Of a stretch of 64,000 nt of DNA, positions 18,492 through 26,947 are shown piece by piece. The translations under genes were made by a program, and so were the position numbers. How positions within the stretch are numbered: position 1 is the first letter of the stretch; each line of letters starts with the position of its first letter. Source of the DNA: Fimbriimonadaceae bacterium (GTDB taxonomy: Bacteria > Armatimonadota > Fimbriimonadia > Fimbriimonadales > Fimbriimonadaceae); contig CP075366.1 of the NCBI GenBank assembly GCA_019454145.1, positions 1,653,564 through 1,717,563 on the forward strand, in the 5' to 3' direction. Below the pieces are notes generated by a model that saw only the letters and a list, made by a program, of their open reading frames with translations, did no database searches and had not been told where the DNA came from.

Positions 18492-18521
18492 AAGTGGCTT
18501 GCTTAATTAAGCAAGCCACTT
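18492..18521 (-). terminator. Perfect 30-bp palindrome, terminator for the PEP-CTERM gene
   Basis: A perfect inverted repeat (arm AAGTGGCTTGCTTAA). On the minus strand it is followed by TTTTCTT and lies 20 bp after the stop of the gene at 18542, so it most likely ends that transcript. Confidence 0.8.
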
Positions 18522-18541
18522 AAGATAGTTGGAGCCAAAGA

Positions 18542-19345
18542 TTACTTCTTGGATCGCTTTCTCATCAGCGCAGCTGCGCCGAAACCAAGCGCAACCATGG
18601 TGGCTGGTTCTGGCACTGCTTCCAGGTTGATGTCGTCGAAGTTTGCGTTAATGCTCGCCGAAGTAAGACCAGACCCCATGACAAGCGAATCCGCGGTCCA
18701 AGTAGTCGAATTCCCTCGGTTGTAAGCCGATGCATTGCCTAAGACTCCATCCACATAAACATTAATGCCTGAAGTAGTCACTTTAAGTTCAAAACGAGTC
18801 CAGTCGGTCGTTCGGTTTGCGGCTTGGTCTAATACAAACCAACCATTGTTCGCATATCCAGAAAGCCCAACCCGAACCTGCCACTTACTTGTATTTGTAG
18901 ACGTTGTGACAACTCCATTTCCATCAATGGAATTTGTAGTTGAGTTAAATGCACCGACAGCAATAATTTGGTCAAGCGAACCGCCAAACACATCATTTGC
19001 GTATGATCGGAGTTCCATATAATGACGATGGTTTCCACTGGCCGCATCAAGTTTCATCCAAAACGTCAAATTAATATCGTCGGTTGCCGCAATCGGAGCA
19101 AATGAAACGTATTGGCGATCCAGAACTGTAGCGACGCCACCAGTGTTTGCTCCCGGTACACTTGCAGCAAAATTGCCAGTGTGCACTACGCTATTCTGTA
19201 TAAATGGCTTTTCCGGCTCTGAAGGACTTACCGTGCCTGTCCAATTGGAAAAATCGCCGGACTCAAATCCATCCGAAAAAATCGGTACGGCTTGGGCGCC
19301 ACTTACGGCGGCGATAGCGAAGGTCAAAAGCAGAATTCTCTTCAT
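18542..19345 (-). CDS. PEP-CTERM protein with LamG-like jelly-roll domain
   Basis: Exported surface protein. The signal peptide is MKRILLLTFAIAAVSGAQA, followed by IFSDGFESGDFSNWTG, a common opening of concanavalin/LamG-like carbohydrate-binding domains. The later segments DWTRFELKVTTSGINVYVDG and ANFDDINLE fit the same fold. The C-terminal signal is VPEPATMVALGFGAAALMRKRSKK. ATG 19345 is preceded by GGAGAC; the frame also opens at a GTG one codon upstream. Probably binds or displays glycans; no catalytic residues are recognised. Confidence 0.85.
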   Translation of the reverse strand: MKRILLLTFAIAAVSGAQAVPIFSDGFESGDFSNWTGTVSPSEPEKPFIQNSVVHTGNFAASVPGANTGGVATVLDRQYVSFAPIAATDDINLTFWMKLDAASGNHRHYMELRSYANDVFGGSLDQIIAVGAFNSTTNSIDGNGVVTTSTNTSKWQVRVGLSGYANNGWFVLDQAANRTTDWTRFELKVTTSGINVYVDGVLGNASAYNRGNSTTWTADSLVMGSGLTSASINANFDDINLEAVPEPATMVALGFGAAALMRKRSKK

Positions 19346-19478
19346 CACAATGTCTCCAATTCACGCAATGCACAAGCATGCATCTAAGTCATCAGTATAA
19401 CTACAAGGCAAGCTGACATTTCATTTTTGTGAAAATAAGCCCGTAATATTACTAGGGACACCAGTTTTTTGGATCGAG

Positions 19479-22400
19479 ATGCTGGGCAAGTATAATCGCG
19501 CCCATCTCATGTCGCTGATCGCCCCCATTCTTGCCGCAGGATCACTGATTGCTGTTGAACTTCGCTGCAATGCGCTAACAGATCCCTTGGCGATTCAGTC
19601 CGCACAACCCCTATTTAGTTGGAAATTAAACGCCGCTGATCCTCAATCAAAAAATCTTTCCCAATCCGCATATCACATTCTGGTCGCCTCAGATCCGGCA
19701 ATATTGAAATCGGGCAAAGGTGATCTGTGGGATTCAGGAAAAGTGGTTTCCTCCTCCCAATTTGGCATTAAATATCAAGGAAATTCTCTTCCCTCTCGTG
19801 CGCAATGTTGGTGGAAGGTTCAAGTCTGGGATCAAGCGGGCAAAGAGGCCGATTGGAGTTCCGTCGCCTATTTTGGGACGGGCTTGAAGGATCAGTCAGA
19901 CTGGCAAGCGCAATGGATTTATGGCAAAACTCCCGAAGCTCCCTTCAACTCACTTGCTGATGCGAAGTGGATTGGCTCCTCCAAAATCTCTGTGGGCGAT
20001 GCTCCTCAGGGCACATATCATTTCCGACGCGAATTTGAAACGTACGAAGCAAAATCCGCAACGATTACTTTGACCGCTGACAATTTATTCATTCTCAAAT
20101 TAAACGGGAAGAAACTGCACCAAACAACTGATCCAGAAAATTGGAGGTCTGTTCAAGAAATTGATTTGTCACCTCACCTGAAAGCTGGAAAAAACATTCT
20201 TGAGATCGATGTCACAAATGCTACGCCAAGCCCGTGCGGTTTAATCGCGACTCTAAATTTGGGTGGCATCAATATAAGTACTGATTCGAGTTGGTTGTGC
20301 GATGGCGCACTGGCTCGTGAAATCGGAAAAAACGGAATTGCCCCGTGGGGATTGGTGAAGCCTAAAGGATTAGTCAAAGCACCTGCACAGTATTTCCAGA
20401 AGTCAGTTCAAATCACGAAAAAGATTAAACGAGCAACCGCTTACGTTACGGCCCTCGGCATAGTCGATTTTGAGGTCAACGGAAAAAGAGTGACCGAGGA
20501 TTTGTTTACTCCCGGATGGACAAACTACAACATTCGCACTCATTACAGAACTTTCGACATCACTAAAAATTTGAAGTCCGGAGCTAACGATTTCAGCGCA
20601 GTTTTGGGCCAGGGATGGTTTGCCGGATATGTTGCTTGGGGATTGCAACGAGAACATTACGGCAAGACTCCAATGTTCAAAGCCCAAGTAGAAATTGAGT
20701 ACACCGACGGAACACAACAGACGATCACTACAGATACGAGTTGGAAAGTCGCAAGCGGCCCGATCTTGGACGAGCACTTCCTTCATGGTGAAAAGTTCGA
20801 TGCTCGTTTACAGCCAAAAAATTGGGTGACCGCAAAGGTTGGTGAATTCAAAACGGTTCTCCAAGCGTTCCCTGGTGATCCTGTTCAGGCTTATCAGAGC
20901 ATAAAAATCAAGTTTATCAAGGAAGTTGACAAAGGCGTATACCAAATCGATTTTGGTCAAAACCTAAGTGGCTTCGTTAAGATCAAGGTCAATCAGCCAG
21001 CCGGTACCAAAATAACGATCAGGCATGCAGAACGCCTGGATAAAAATGGTCGCATCTACACCACCAACCTCCGAGCCGCGGAAGCCACTGATGTGTACAT
21101 CTGCAAAGGAGGCGGAACCGAAGAATGGAATCCGCGATTTACATTCCACGGATTTCAGTACATCGAAGTAACTGGGCTTACTGAAAAACCAAAAGAAGAC
21201 ACGTTCACAGCAATCGCAATTTCTAGCGCAACGCCGGAAGCGGGAGAGTTGGAAACCAGCGACCCGATGCTGAACCAACTCATCAGCAACGCTTGGTGGA
21301 CTCAAAAAATGAACTTCATTGATGTCCCCACCGATTGCCCTCAACGTGATGAGCGACTCGGCTGGACGGGCGATGCTCAGGCTTACATTTTGACGGCATC
21401 GTATTACTCCGATGTCCAGTCGTTCTTCACCAAGTGGTTAGAAAGTCTAGATGACGACCAAAGAGAAGATGGACAGTATCCTAAAGTTGCGCCGATCTTG
21501 GCTGGATTGGACGACGGCGGCCCTGCTTGGGCGGATGCGGGCGTGATTTGCCCGATGGTGATTTACGATATGTACGGCGACAAGGAACTACTCGCCAGGC
21601 ACTATCCGAACATGAAGCGGTTTATCGAATTCTGCCGTGCCCGCTCAAAGCCTGGTTTGTTGCCTCCCGAAAAGTATCACATTTACGGAGATTGGCTCAG
21701 CATTAACGCGAACACGCCAAACGATGTAATCACCGAGGCTTACTTTGCTGGTAGCACCGAACTCATGATTCGTGCGGCAAAAATTTTGGGGCACGCCGAA
21801 GATGAAAAATACTTTACCGATCTCCATATCAAAGTCAAAAAGGCTTTTCAAGATGCTTATGTCACCGCCGATGGCAAAGTTAAAGGTGAAACTCAGTGCG
21901 CTTACGTACTTGCCCTTGGTTTTGATCTTCTCAATGAAGCTCAAGCAAAGAATGCCGCTAACTACCTCATCGCCGATATCGAAAAACGTGGCTGGCACCT
22001 CAGTACGGGTTTTGTTGGAACACGCGACCTGATGCATGTTCTCAGTAAGATTGGGCGAGACGACGTTGCCTTCCGACTACTCCACACCACAACCTTCCCA
22101 AGTTGGGGATTTACCATCAAAAACGGGGCGACTTCTATATGGGAACGATGGGATGGCTGGACACCAGAAAAAGGATTCCAAGACCCTGGCATGAACTCAT
22201 TTGCTCACTACGCCTACGGCGCGGTTTCTGGCTGGATGTTCAAAACCATAGGCGGGATCAGCCCCCTCGAAGCTGGCTTCAGCAAAATTCTAATCTCCCC
22301 AAAAGTTGATCCAAATCTCACCTGGGCAAACACTTCCTACGATTCCGTTCGTGGGCCAATTAAAACCTCGTGGAAGCGGAACGAAAAATCAATCGAACTC

Positions 22401-22511
22401 ACCGTCGAAGTTCCCCCGAATACAACCGCCGAAATTCATGTTCCGAAGCTGGACGGAACGTTTGAAAAGCATACCGTCGGATCAGGGACGTGGAAATTCA
22501 CAACTAATTAG
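19479..22511 (+). CDS. Alpha-L-rhamnosidase, glycoside hydrolase family 78
   Basis: Large (1010 residues) secreted enzyme that removes terminal alpha-L-rhamnose from plant or bacterial glycans. The N-terminal part has the Bac_rhamnosid domains (RCNALTDPLAIQSAQPLFSW; TALGIVDFEVNGKRV, with TPGWTNY). The (alpha/alpha)6 catalytic barrel carries the signature DCPQRDERLGWTGDAQ with the acidic residues of the active site. The C-terminal beta domain ends in VEVPPNTTAEIHVP. An N-terminal hydrophobic segment (IAPILAAGSLIAVE) suggests export. ATG 19479 is used; ATG 19509 is an alternative. The last 8 bases overlap the convergent GH43 gene. Confidence 0.93.
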   Translation: MLGKYNRAHLMSLIAPILAAGSLIAVELRCNALTDPLAIQSAQPLFSWKLNAADPQSKNLSQSAYHILVASDPAILKSGKGDLWDSGKVVSSSQFGIKYQGNSLPSRAQCWWKVQVWDQAGKEADWSSVAYFGTGLKDQSDWQAQWIYGKTPEAPFNSLADAKWIGSSKISVGDAPQGTYHFRREFETYEAKSATITLTADNLFILKLNGKKLHQTTDPENWRSVQEIDLSPHLKAGKNILEIDVTNATPSPCGLIATLNLGGINISTDSSWLCDGALAREIGKNGIAPWGLVKPKGLVKAPAQYFQKSVQITKKIKRATAYVTALGIVDFEVNGKRVTEDLFTPGWTNYNIRTHYRTFDITKNLKSGANDFSAVLGQGWFAGYVAWGLQREHYGKTPMFKAQVEIEYTDGTQQTITTDTSWKVASGPILDEHFLHGEKFDARLQPKNWVTAKVGEFKTVLQAFPGDPVQAYQSIKIKFIKEVDKGVYQIDFGQNLSGFVKIKVNQPAGTKITIRHAERLDKNGRIYTTNLRAAEATDVYICKGGGTEEWNPRFTFHGFQYIEVTGLTEKPKEDTFTAIAISSATPEAGELETSDPMLNQLISNAWWTQKMNFIDVPTDCPQRDERLGWTGDAQAYILTASYYSDVQSFFTKWLESLDDDQREDGQYPKVAPILAGLDDGGPAWADAGVICPMVIYDMYGDKELLARHYPNMKRFIEFCRARSKPGLLPPEKYHIYGDWLSINANTPNDVITEAYFAGSTELMIRAAKILGHAEDEKYFTDLHIKVKKAFQDAYVTADGKVKGETQCAYVLALGFDLLNEAQAKNAANYLIADIEKRGWHLSTGFVGTRDLMHVLSKIGRDDVAFRLLHTTTFPSWGFTIKNGATSIWERWDGWTPEKGFQDPGMNSFAHYAYGAVSGWMFKTIGGISPLEAGFSKILISPKVDPNLTWANTSYDSVRGPIKTSWKRNEKSIELTVEVPPNTTAEIHVPKLDGTFEKHTVGSGTWKFTTN

Positions 22512-23418
22512 TTGGTGGAATGCGGGGCGAAACGCCTTCTTTGGTGATTTTGACCGGGCGGATCGTGCTGTCAGGTTCAAAGTACATCCGATCAATACAG
22601 GTCACGCGGTGGTTAGCGTGGGTCTCTTCTAGCGGGCGGCGGTGGTAGCAGATGTACCACTCATCGGTTCCGGGAATTTGCAGAACGGAATGGTGCCCGG
22701 CTCCTTTGCCAACAGTGAAATCACTCTCCAAAATCTTCGCTTTTCGCACGAACGGGCCAGTGGGTGAATCTGAAATCGCGTATGCCACGCCATAAGTGGA
22801 ATCTCCCCAGGAGCCTTCTGACCACATAAAGTAGTACTTGCCGTTACGCTTAAGCATAAACGGCCCTTCCACATAGTTTTCAGGCGTGATCTCCTTGAAC
22901 TCCCCGACCGTGGAAAGCATATCGTTACTCAGCTTCACAACCACCGCGTGTCTCCACCCGCCGTAGTAGAGGTAACTCTGACCATCATCATCGGTAAAAG
23001 CGTGAGCATCGATCGGTTGAGCCCCGTGGTGATATTCCTTGATGAGTGGTTTACCGAGTGCATCTTTAAACGGCCCTTCCGGTTTTTGCGAAGTCGCGAC
23101 TCCGATACCGGCTCCATCGCCGGCCGAAAAGTACATGTAGTACGTTCCCTTTTTCTCAATCACTGTTGGTGCCCAAGCGGCTCGGTTCGTTGACCATGGG
23201 ATGTCGGCGAAATCGAGAATCCGGCCCTCTTTTTTCCAGCCTGTGAGATCGCCGGAAGACCAGACTTCGAAAAACGTTTGTTTTTCGTACGCATCCGAAT
23301 AGGTTGGGTAGATGTAATACCGACCGTTAAAGAGGTGAAGTTCTGGGTCGGCGTTCCAACCGGGGAACACAGGATTTCCGGAAGTCTGGATCATGAGGGT
23401 GAGCAGTGCGGTAAGCAT
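22504..23418 (-). CDS. Glycoside hydrolase family 43 enzyme
   Basis: Five-bladed propeller hydrolase, likely an arabinofuranosidase or xylosidase. The start of the catalytic domain NPVFPGWNADPELHLF supplies the base Asp. The second acidic position lies in IDAHAFTDDDGQSYLYYGG, and the acid is probably the Glu in YVEGPFMLKRNGKYYFMWSEG. A short signal peptide (LTALLTLMIQTSG) points to secretion. It converges on the GH78 gene with an 8-bp overlap, so the two are separate transcripts that may act on the same polymer. Confidence 0.88.
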   Translation of the reverse strand: MLTALLTLMIQTSGNPVFPGWNADPELHLFNGRYYIYPTYSDAYEKQTFFEVWSSGDLTGWKKEGRILDFADIPWSTNRAAWAPTVIEKKGTYYMYFSAGDGAGIGVATSQKPEGPFKDALGKPLIKEYHHGAQPIDAHAFTDDDGQSYLYYGGWRHAVVVKLSNDMLSTVGEFKEITPENYVEGPFMLKRNGKYYFMWSEGSWGDSTYGVAYAISDSPTGPFVRKAKILESDFTVGKGAGHHSVLQIPGTDEWYICYHRRPLEETHANHRVTCIDRMYFEPDSTIRPVKITKEGVSPRIPPTN

Positions 23419-23457
23419 TATTATTCAAAGCTCAAACTAAACTATACTTGAAGGGAG

Positions 23458-25254
23458 TTGATAGAAAGACTGCCTCTGAATGAACTTGTCATAACTCTAG
23501 AAGATCTCCAGAATTGCGGCTGGGAAGCAATTCTCAAAACAGCTAGAACCTGGGAACTAGAGAGAATTTACACTGACTTCTTCAACGCAGCAAATAGAGC
23601 CGCAGCAGAAGAAAATCACCATCTATCGAATGCTCTAGTAGTATTGGGGAGTGCTGCTAGTCTGTATATTTCTCATGCAAAAGACAAGGACCCATTAGGG
23701 ATAATGTTTATCGGAAATGGAATGAGATCGCCTGCCATAACCGACTTTAGTGACGATCAACTTGCCCTCCTTGATAAGTTTTTACAGCACGTCGATAACA
23801 ACGAATTGAAATCGAGAATAGCAGATATCATCTGGATACGAAATAGCAATTACGCCGCTGCTAGAATCGCTAGTGCAGCATACCTGAGTAGCACAATTGA
23901 ACATCTTAATGACGACTCCTGGGTAACAGCTATTAGCCGGCTTGAGCGCTCATTTGCAATTGCCTCTAAGTTGGGGAGACGCTCGCCAGAATTTCAAGCG
24001 GTAACGAGATACACTGAACATTTATTGCTCACATCCCTACCATCCAAGAGCCAAGCTTTGGGAATCAGGCTTATAAATCTCTTACTTGACTACAAATGTG
24101 CCGATTTGCAACGAATCGGCAATAGAGCAATTTTGTGCGCTGAAGATGCTTTACAAAGTAAAGATTTTTTTCTAGCTTCTGATTTCTATGCCGTAGCTAG
24201 AAAGATTTTCAAAAGGAGCAAATCCAAGGAAGGTCTGCTCAGTGTAACGGAAAGTTATGTGTCAGCTTGCGTGGCTATAGCCAACAGTTTTTTGGCGACC
24301 CCAGGCAATCGGGGAGCAGCACAGCATTGGTTACAGTGTGCCATCGATGCAGTAAATCAGGTAGGTACTCTGCAAGACTTAAAGAGTAGCTTAGTCAATC
24401 AACTTTACAACGCTCAGAAAATTGCAATGGAAGATATGACTTCTATGGGAATACCCTACGAAATAAATTCTGAAATGAAGGAAATTTTAGATCAATCTAA
24501 AAGTGTCAGTTTTCAAGACTTCTTAGCCTTAATCGCACTTCACACTGTTATTCATTCTAAATCGGAACTTGAGAAACTGACACTTGAAAGCAACGACAAG
24601 GACATTTTTCTTGGAATGGTTGACTTCAGGATTGTTGGCGATGGTGGTCAAACCAGTGCTATTATTCCGGGCCTTCCTATTGGCGAAGAAACACCTGGTG
24701 ACTTACTTGAAAAAAAGATGTGGCACACAAGTAACCGTATCAGAATCGTTCCAGCTACCCATGTTTCATACCTACTCGCCATCCTTAACGAAAAGTTTGA
24801 TTTAGAAGCCGAATCATTTGACTGGTTACTCGAAAATAATGTTTTTGTTAAAGAAAACCGAAAAGGCCTATTTGAAATCGCTCTTCGCTCTGGGTTGAAG
24901 GGAGAATTGGAGATATTTGCTCACCTAATCGTGCCCCAACTGGAAGAATCAATAAGGCAGGCATTAAAACTGAGCGGAGAAACAGTAACGTACATAAAAC
25001 CGGATGGCACCGAGGATGTAATGCCGATGCAGGATTATATGAGGAGACCCGCCTTCCCGCGTACATTTGGTGAAGACTTTGCTTTTGAACTTCGCGGGCT
25101 CCTTGTAGAACGAACCGGATCAAATTTAAGGAATGAACTTTCTCATGGACTTTTAGCTCACCAGTCATTTTATGGGGCAAACATTTTCTTCTTGTTGGGA
25201 ATAACTATCAAGATTCTTCTCCAAGGAAGAGAACGTACAGACGACACATCCTAA
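23458..25254 (+). CDS. DUF4209-like protein with HEPN-type RNxxSHG motif
   Basis: A 598-residue protein I cannot assign a function. The middle is alpha-helical. The C-terminal ~150 residues (IVPQLEESIRQALKL; FELRGLLVERTG; R558-N-E-L-S-H563-G) resemble DUF4209, whose RNxxxHG motif also fits the Rx4-6H active site of HEPN ribonucleases. No signal peptide or membrane segment is clear. The sequence is visibly AT-richer than its neighbours (a 60-base sample at 24121 has 32% G+C, against 48% in argG at 26041). The only plausible start is a TTG at 23458 directly after GAAGGGAG, so the exact start is uncertain. Could be a defence or toxin-type accessory gene. Confidence 0.6.
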   Translation: MIERLPLNELVITLEDLQNCGWEAILKTARTWELERIYTDFFNAANRAAAEENHHLSNALVVLGSAASLYISHAKDKDPLGIMFIGNGMRSPAITDFSDDQLALLDKFLQHVDNNELKSRIADIIWIRNSNYAAARIASAAYLSSTIEHLNDDSWVTAISRLERSFAIASKLGRRSPEFQAVTRYTEHLLLTSLPSKSQALGIRLINLLLDYKCADLQRIGNRAILCAEDALQSKDFFLASDFYAVARKIFKRSKSKEGLLSVTESYVSACVAIANSFLATPGNRGAAQHWLQCAIDAVNQVGTLQDLKSSLVNQLYNAQKIAMEDMTSMGIPYEINSEMKEILDQSKSVSFQDFLALIALHTVIHSKSELEKLTLESNDKDIFLGMVDFRIVGDGGQTSAIIPGLPIGEETPGDLLEKKMWHTSNRIRIVPATHVSYLLAILNEKFDLEAESFDWLLENNVFVKENRKGLFEIALRSGLKGELEIFAHLIVPQLEESIRQALKLSGETVTYIKPDGTEDVMPMQDYMRRPAFPRTFGEDFAFELRGLLVERTGSNLRNELSHGLLAHQSFYGANIFFLLGITIKILLQGRERTDDTS

Positions 25255-25308
25255 GCTTTCAATAGCAGTCGAAACGACGCCTTGTTAAAATACTATACTA
25301 GGCCTATT

Positions 25309-25337
25309 CATATTATGCACAATAATCCCATAATATG
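25309..25337. promoter_or_regulatory. Inverted repeat at the argR start, candidate ArgR operator
   Basis: CATATTATG (25309-25317) and CATAATATG (25329-25337) form a perfect 9-base inverted repeat with an 11-base spacer, their centres two helical turns apart. The right arm includes the first possible ATG of argR. A -10-like TATACT lies just upstream (25294-25299). The AT-rich form fits ARG-box-type operators and would allow autorepression of the whole arg operon. Binding is inferred. Confidence 0.55.
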
Positions 25338-25757
25338 CGCATGAACGAATCTCGCGACGAGCGGCTCACGCAGATACGCCAAATCATCGCCACGCAATCA
25401 GTAAAGAATCAGGAAGAACTTGCACAACTCCTGACCGATGCTGGATATTCATGCACTCAAAGCAGCGTGAGCCGCGACCTTCAAGACCTCGGAGTTGTAA
25501 AGTCGCAAGGTCAGTACACACTAAAAGAAACTGACCTGATGAAGCAACTCGGCGTGGTAAGTGCTACCCCTGCTGGGCCTAATTTGCTGATTGTCAAAAC
25601 TGCAATCGGGGCTGCCCAACTCGTTGCATTCCAGATTGATCAACTTGGCCTTAAACAGATTATCGGAACTGTTGCGGGCGACGACACGATCTTTATCGCC
25701 ACAGCAAACCAGGCTGACCAAACCTTAGTCGCTCAAGCAATGGGGGTAAGCAAATGA
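25335..25757 (+). CDS. argR: Arginine repressor ArgR
   Basis: Arginine-responsive repressor of biosynthesis genes. The N-terminal winged helix (RLTQIRQIIATQSVKNQEEL; TQSSVSRDLQDLGVVK) binds operators. The C-terminal hexamerisation and arginine-binding domain carries IIGTVAGDDTIFIA with the GDD motif. At 140 residues it is slightly short of the usual ~150. ATG 25341 is an equally possible start. It is the first gene of the arg operon and overlaps argG by 4 bp. Confidence 0.92.
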   Translation: MRMNESRDERLTQIRQIIATQSVKNQEELAQLLTDAGYSCTQSSVSRDLQDLGVVKSQGQYTLKETDLMKQLGVVSATPAGPNLLIVKTAIGAAQLVAFQIDQLGLKQIIGTVAGDDTIFIATANQADQTLVAQAMGVSK

Positions 25758-26947
25758 AAATCGCACTCGCGTTTTCTGGTGGCCTGGATACCTGCTGGTG
25801 TATCCCGGTTCTTAAATCTCAAGGCTACGAAGTCACGACCGTCACCGTTGATGTCGGTGGTTTTAGCGACGAAGAACTTTTAGAAATTGCCGCCCGAAGC
25901 GAGCAACTTGGCGCAAGTCATCATGTGTTGGTCCCCGCAACCCAGATGTTCTTTGATGAAATCTTGCGATATCTCATCGCAGGCAACGTGACTCGCGGCG
26001 GTAATTATCCGCTTTGTGTAGGTGCGGAACGAGCCCTCCAAGCCCGTGAAGTAGCCAAAATTGCAAACCAAATTGGCGCAAATGCAATCGCTCACGGATG
26101 TACAGCTGCTGGCAACGACCAAATTCGTTTTGAAGTAGCCATCCGCACACTTGCCCCACATTTAGAAGTTCTTGCGCCAGTTCGCGACCAAACCCCAGCC
26201 CGCCAAGATCAACTCAAACTCCTGCAAGAAAACGGACTCGACTTCCCTGCTAACAAAGCGGCTTATAGCATCAATAGTGGATTGTGGGGAGTCACAATCG
26301 GCGGCGAAGAAACCACTGGAACCGAACTCACCATACCAGAATCTGAATGGCAGAGAACCAGCGGCGCGTTCATTACACCCATTTCACCAAGTACGCATAC
26401 GATCAGCTTTACTCAAGGAATTCCAACTGCCTTGGATAGCAAAGCTCTTTGCCCAGTTGATCTTATTCGTGAAGCGGATAACCTCGCCGCTTGTTATGGA
26501 ATCGGTCGTGGAATTCACCTTGGCGAAACGATTCTGGGGATTAAAGGACGAGTCGCATTTGAAGCACCTGCGGCTTATGTGCTGATTAACACCCATCGCG
26601 AACTCGAAAAACTCACGCTCACCAAACGGCAGGTTGCGCTCAAAGACCAGGTCGCGGCAAGTTATGGCGAATGGGTTCACGAGGGTTTGTTCACAGAGCC
26701 AGCCGCTCGACAAATCGAGGCACTTCTGGTTTCTTCGCAAGAGTCAGTCACGGGTGACGTAACTTTTGAACTCCGTCCCGGGAATTTGTTTGTCACCGGC
26801 GTTACCTCACCACATTCCCTGCATGCGGCAAGCCGAGCCGTTTATGGAGAAGCGGTTGGCGAATGGACTTCCGAAGATGCGAAAGGATTTAGCCGAATCT
26901 ATGGCCTTGCGGGAATTCTTCATGCCCGCGCTGGGGCAAAGCTATGA
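25754..26947 (+). CDS. argG: Argininosuccinate synthase
   Basis: Joins citrulline and aspartate with ATP to give argininosuccinate. It starts MKIALAFSGGLDTCW, with the PP-loop ATP pyrophosphatase motif, and has AHGCTAAGNDQIRFE and SINSGLWGVTIGGEE in the citrulline/aspartate binding region. The overall pattern (NYPLCVGAER) resembles the argG type found in Bacteroidetes with acylated arginine pathways. The start overlaps argR and the stop overlaps the P-loop gene (ATGA at both ends). Confidence 0.93.
   Translation: MKIALAFSGGLDTCWCIPVLKSQGYEVTTVTVDVGGFSDEELLEIAARSEQLGASHHVLVPATQMFFDEILRYLIAGNVTRGGNYPLCVGAERALQAREVAKIANQIGANAIAHGCTAAGNDQIRFEVAIRTLAPHLEVLAPVRDQTPARQDQLKLLQENGLDFPANKAAYSINSGLWGVTIGGEETTGTELTIPESEWQRTSGAFITPISPSTHTISFTQGIPTALDSKALCPVDLIREADNLAACYGIGRGIHLGETILGIKGRVAFEAPAAYVLINTHRELEKLTLTKRQVALKDQVAASYGEWVHEGLFTEPAARQIEALLVSSQESVTGDVTFELRPGNLFVTGVTSPHSLHAASRAVYGEAVGEWTSEDAKGFSRIYGLAGILHARAGAKL

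Noticed and set aside
18492-18521. 30-bp palindrome considered as an operator or attachment site
   Set aside because: It is directly downstream of a minus-strand gene and followed by T residues on that strand, so a terminator is simpler.
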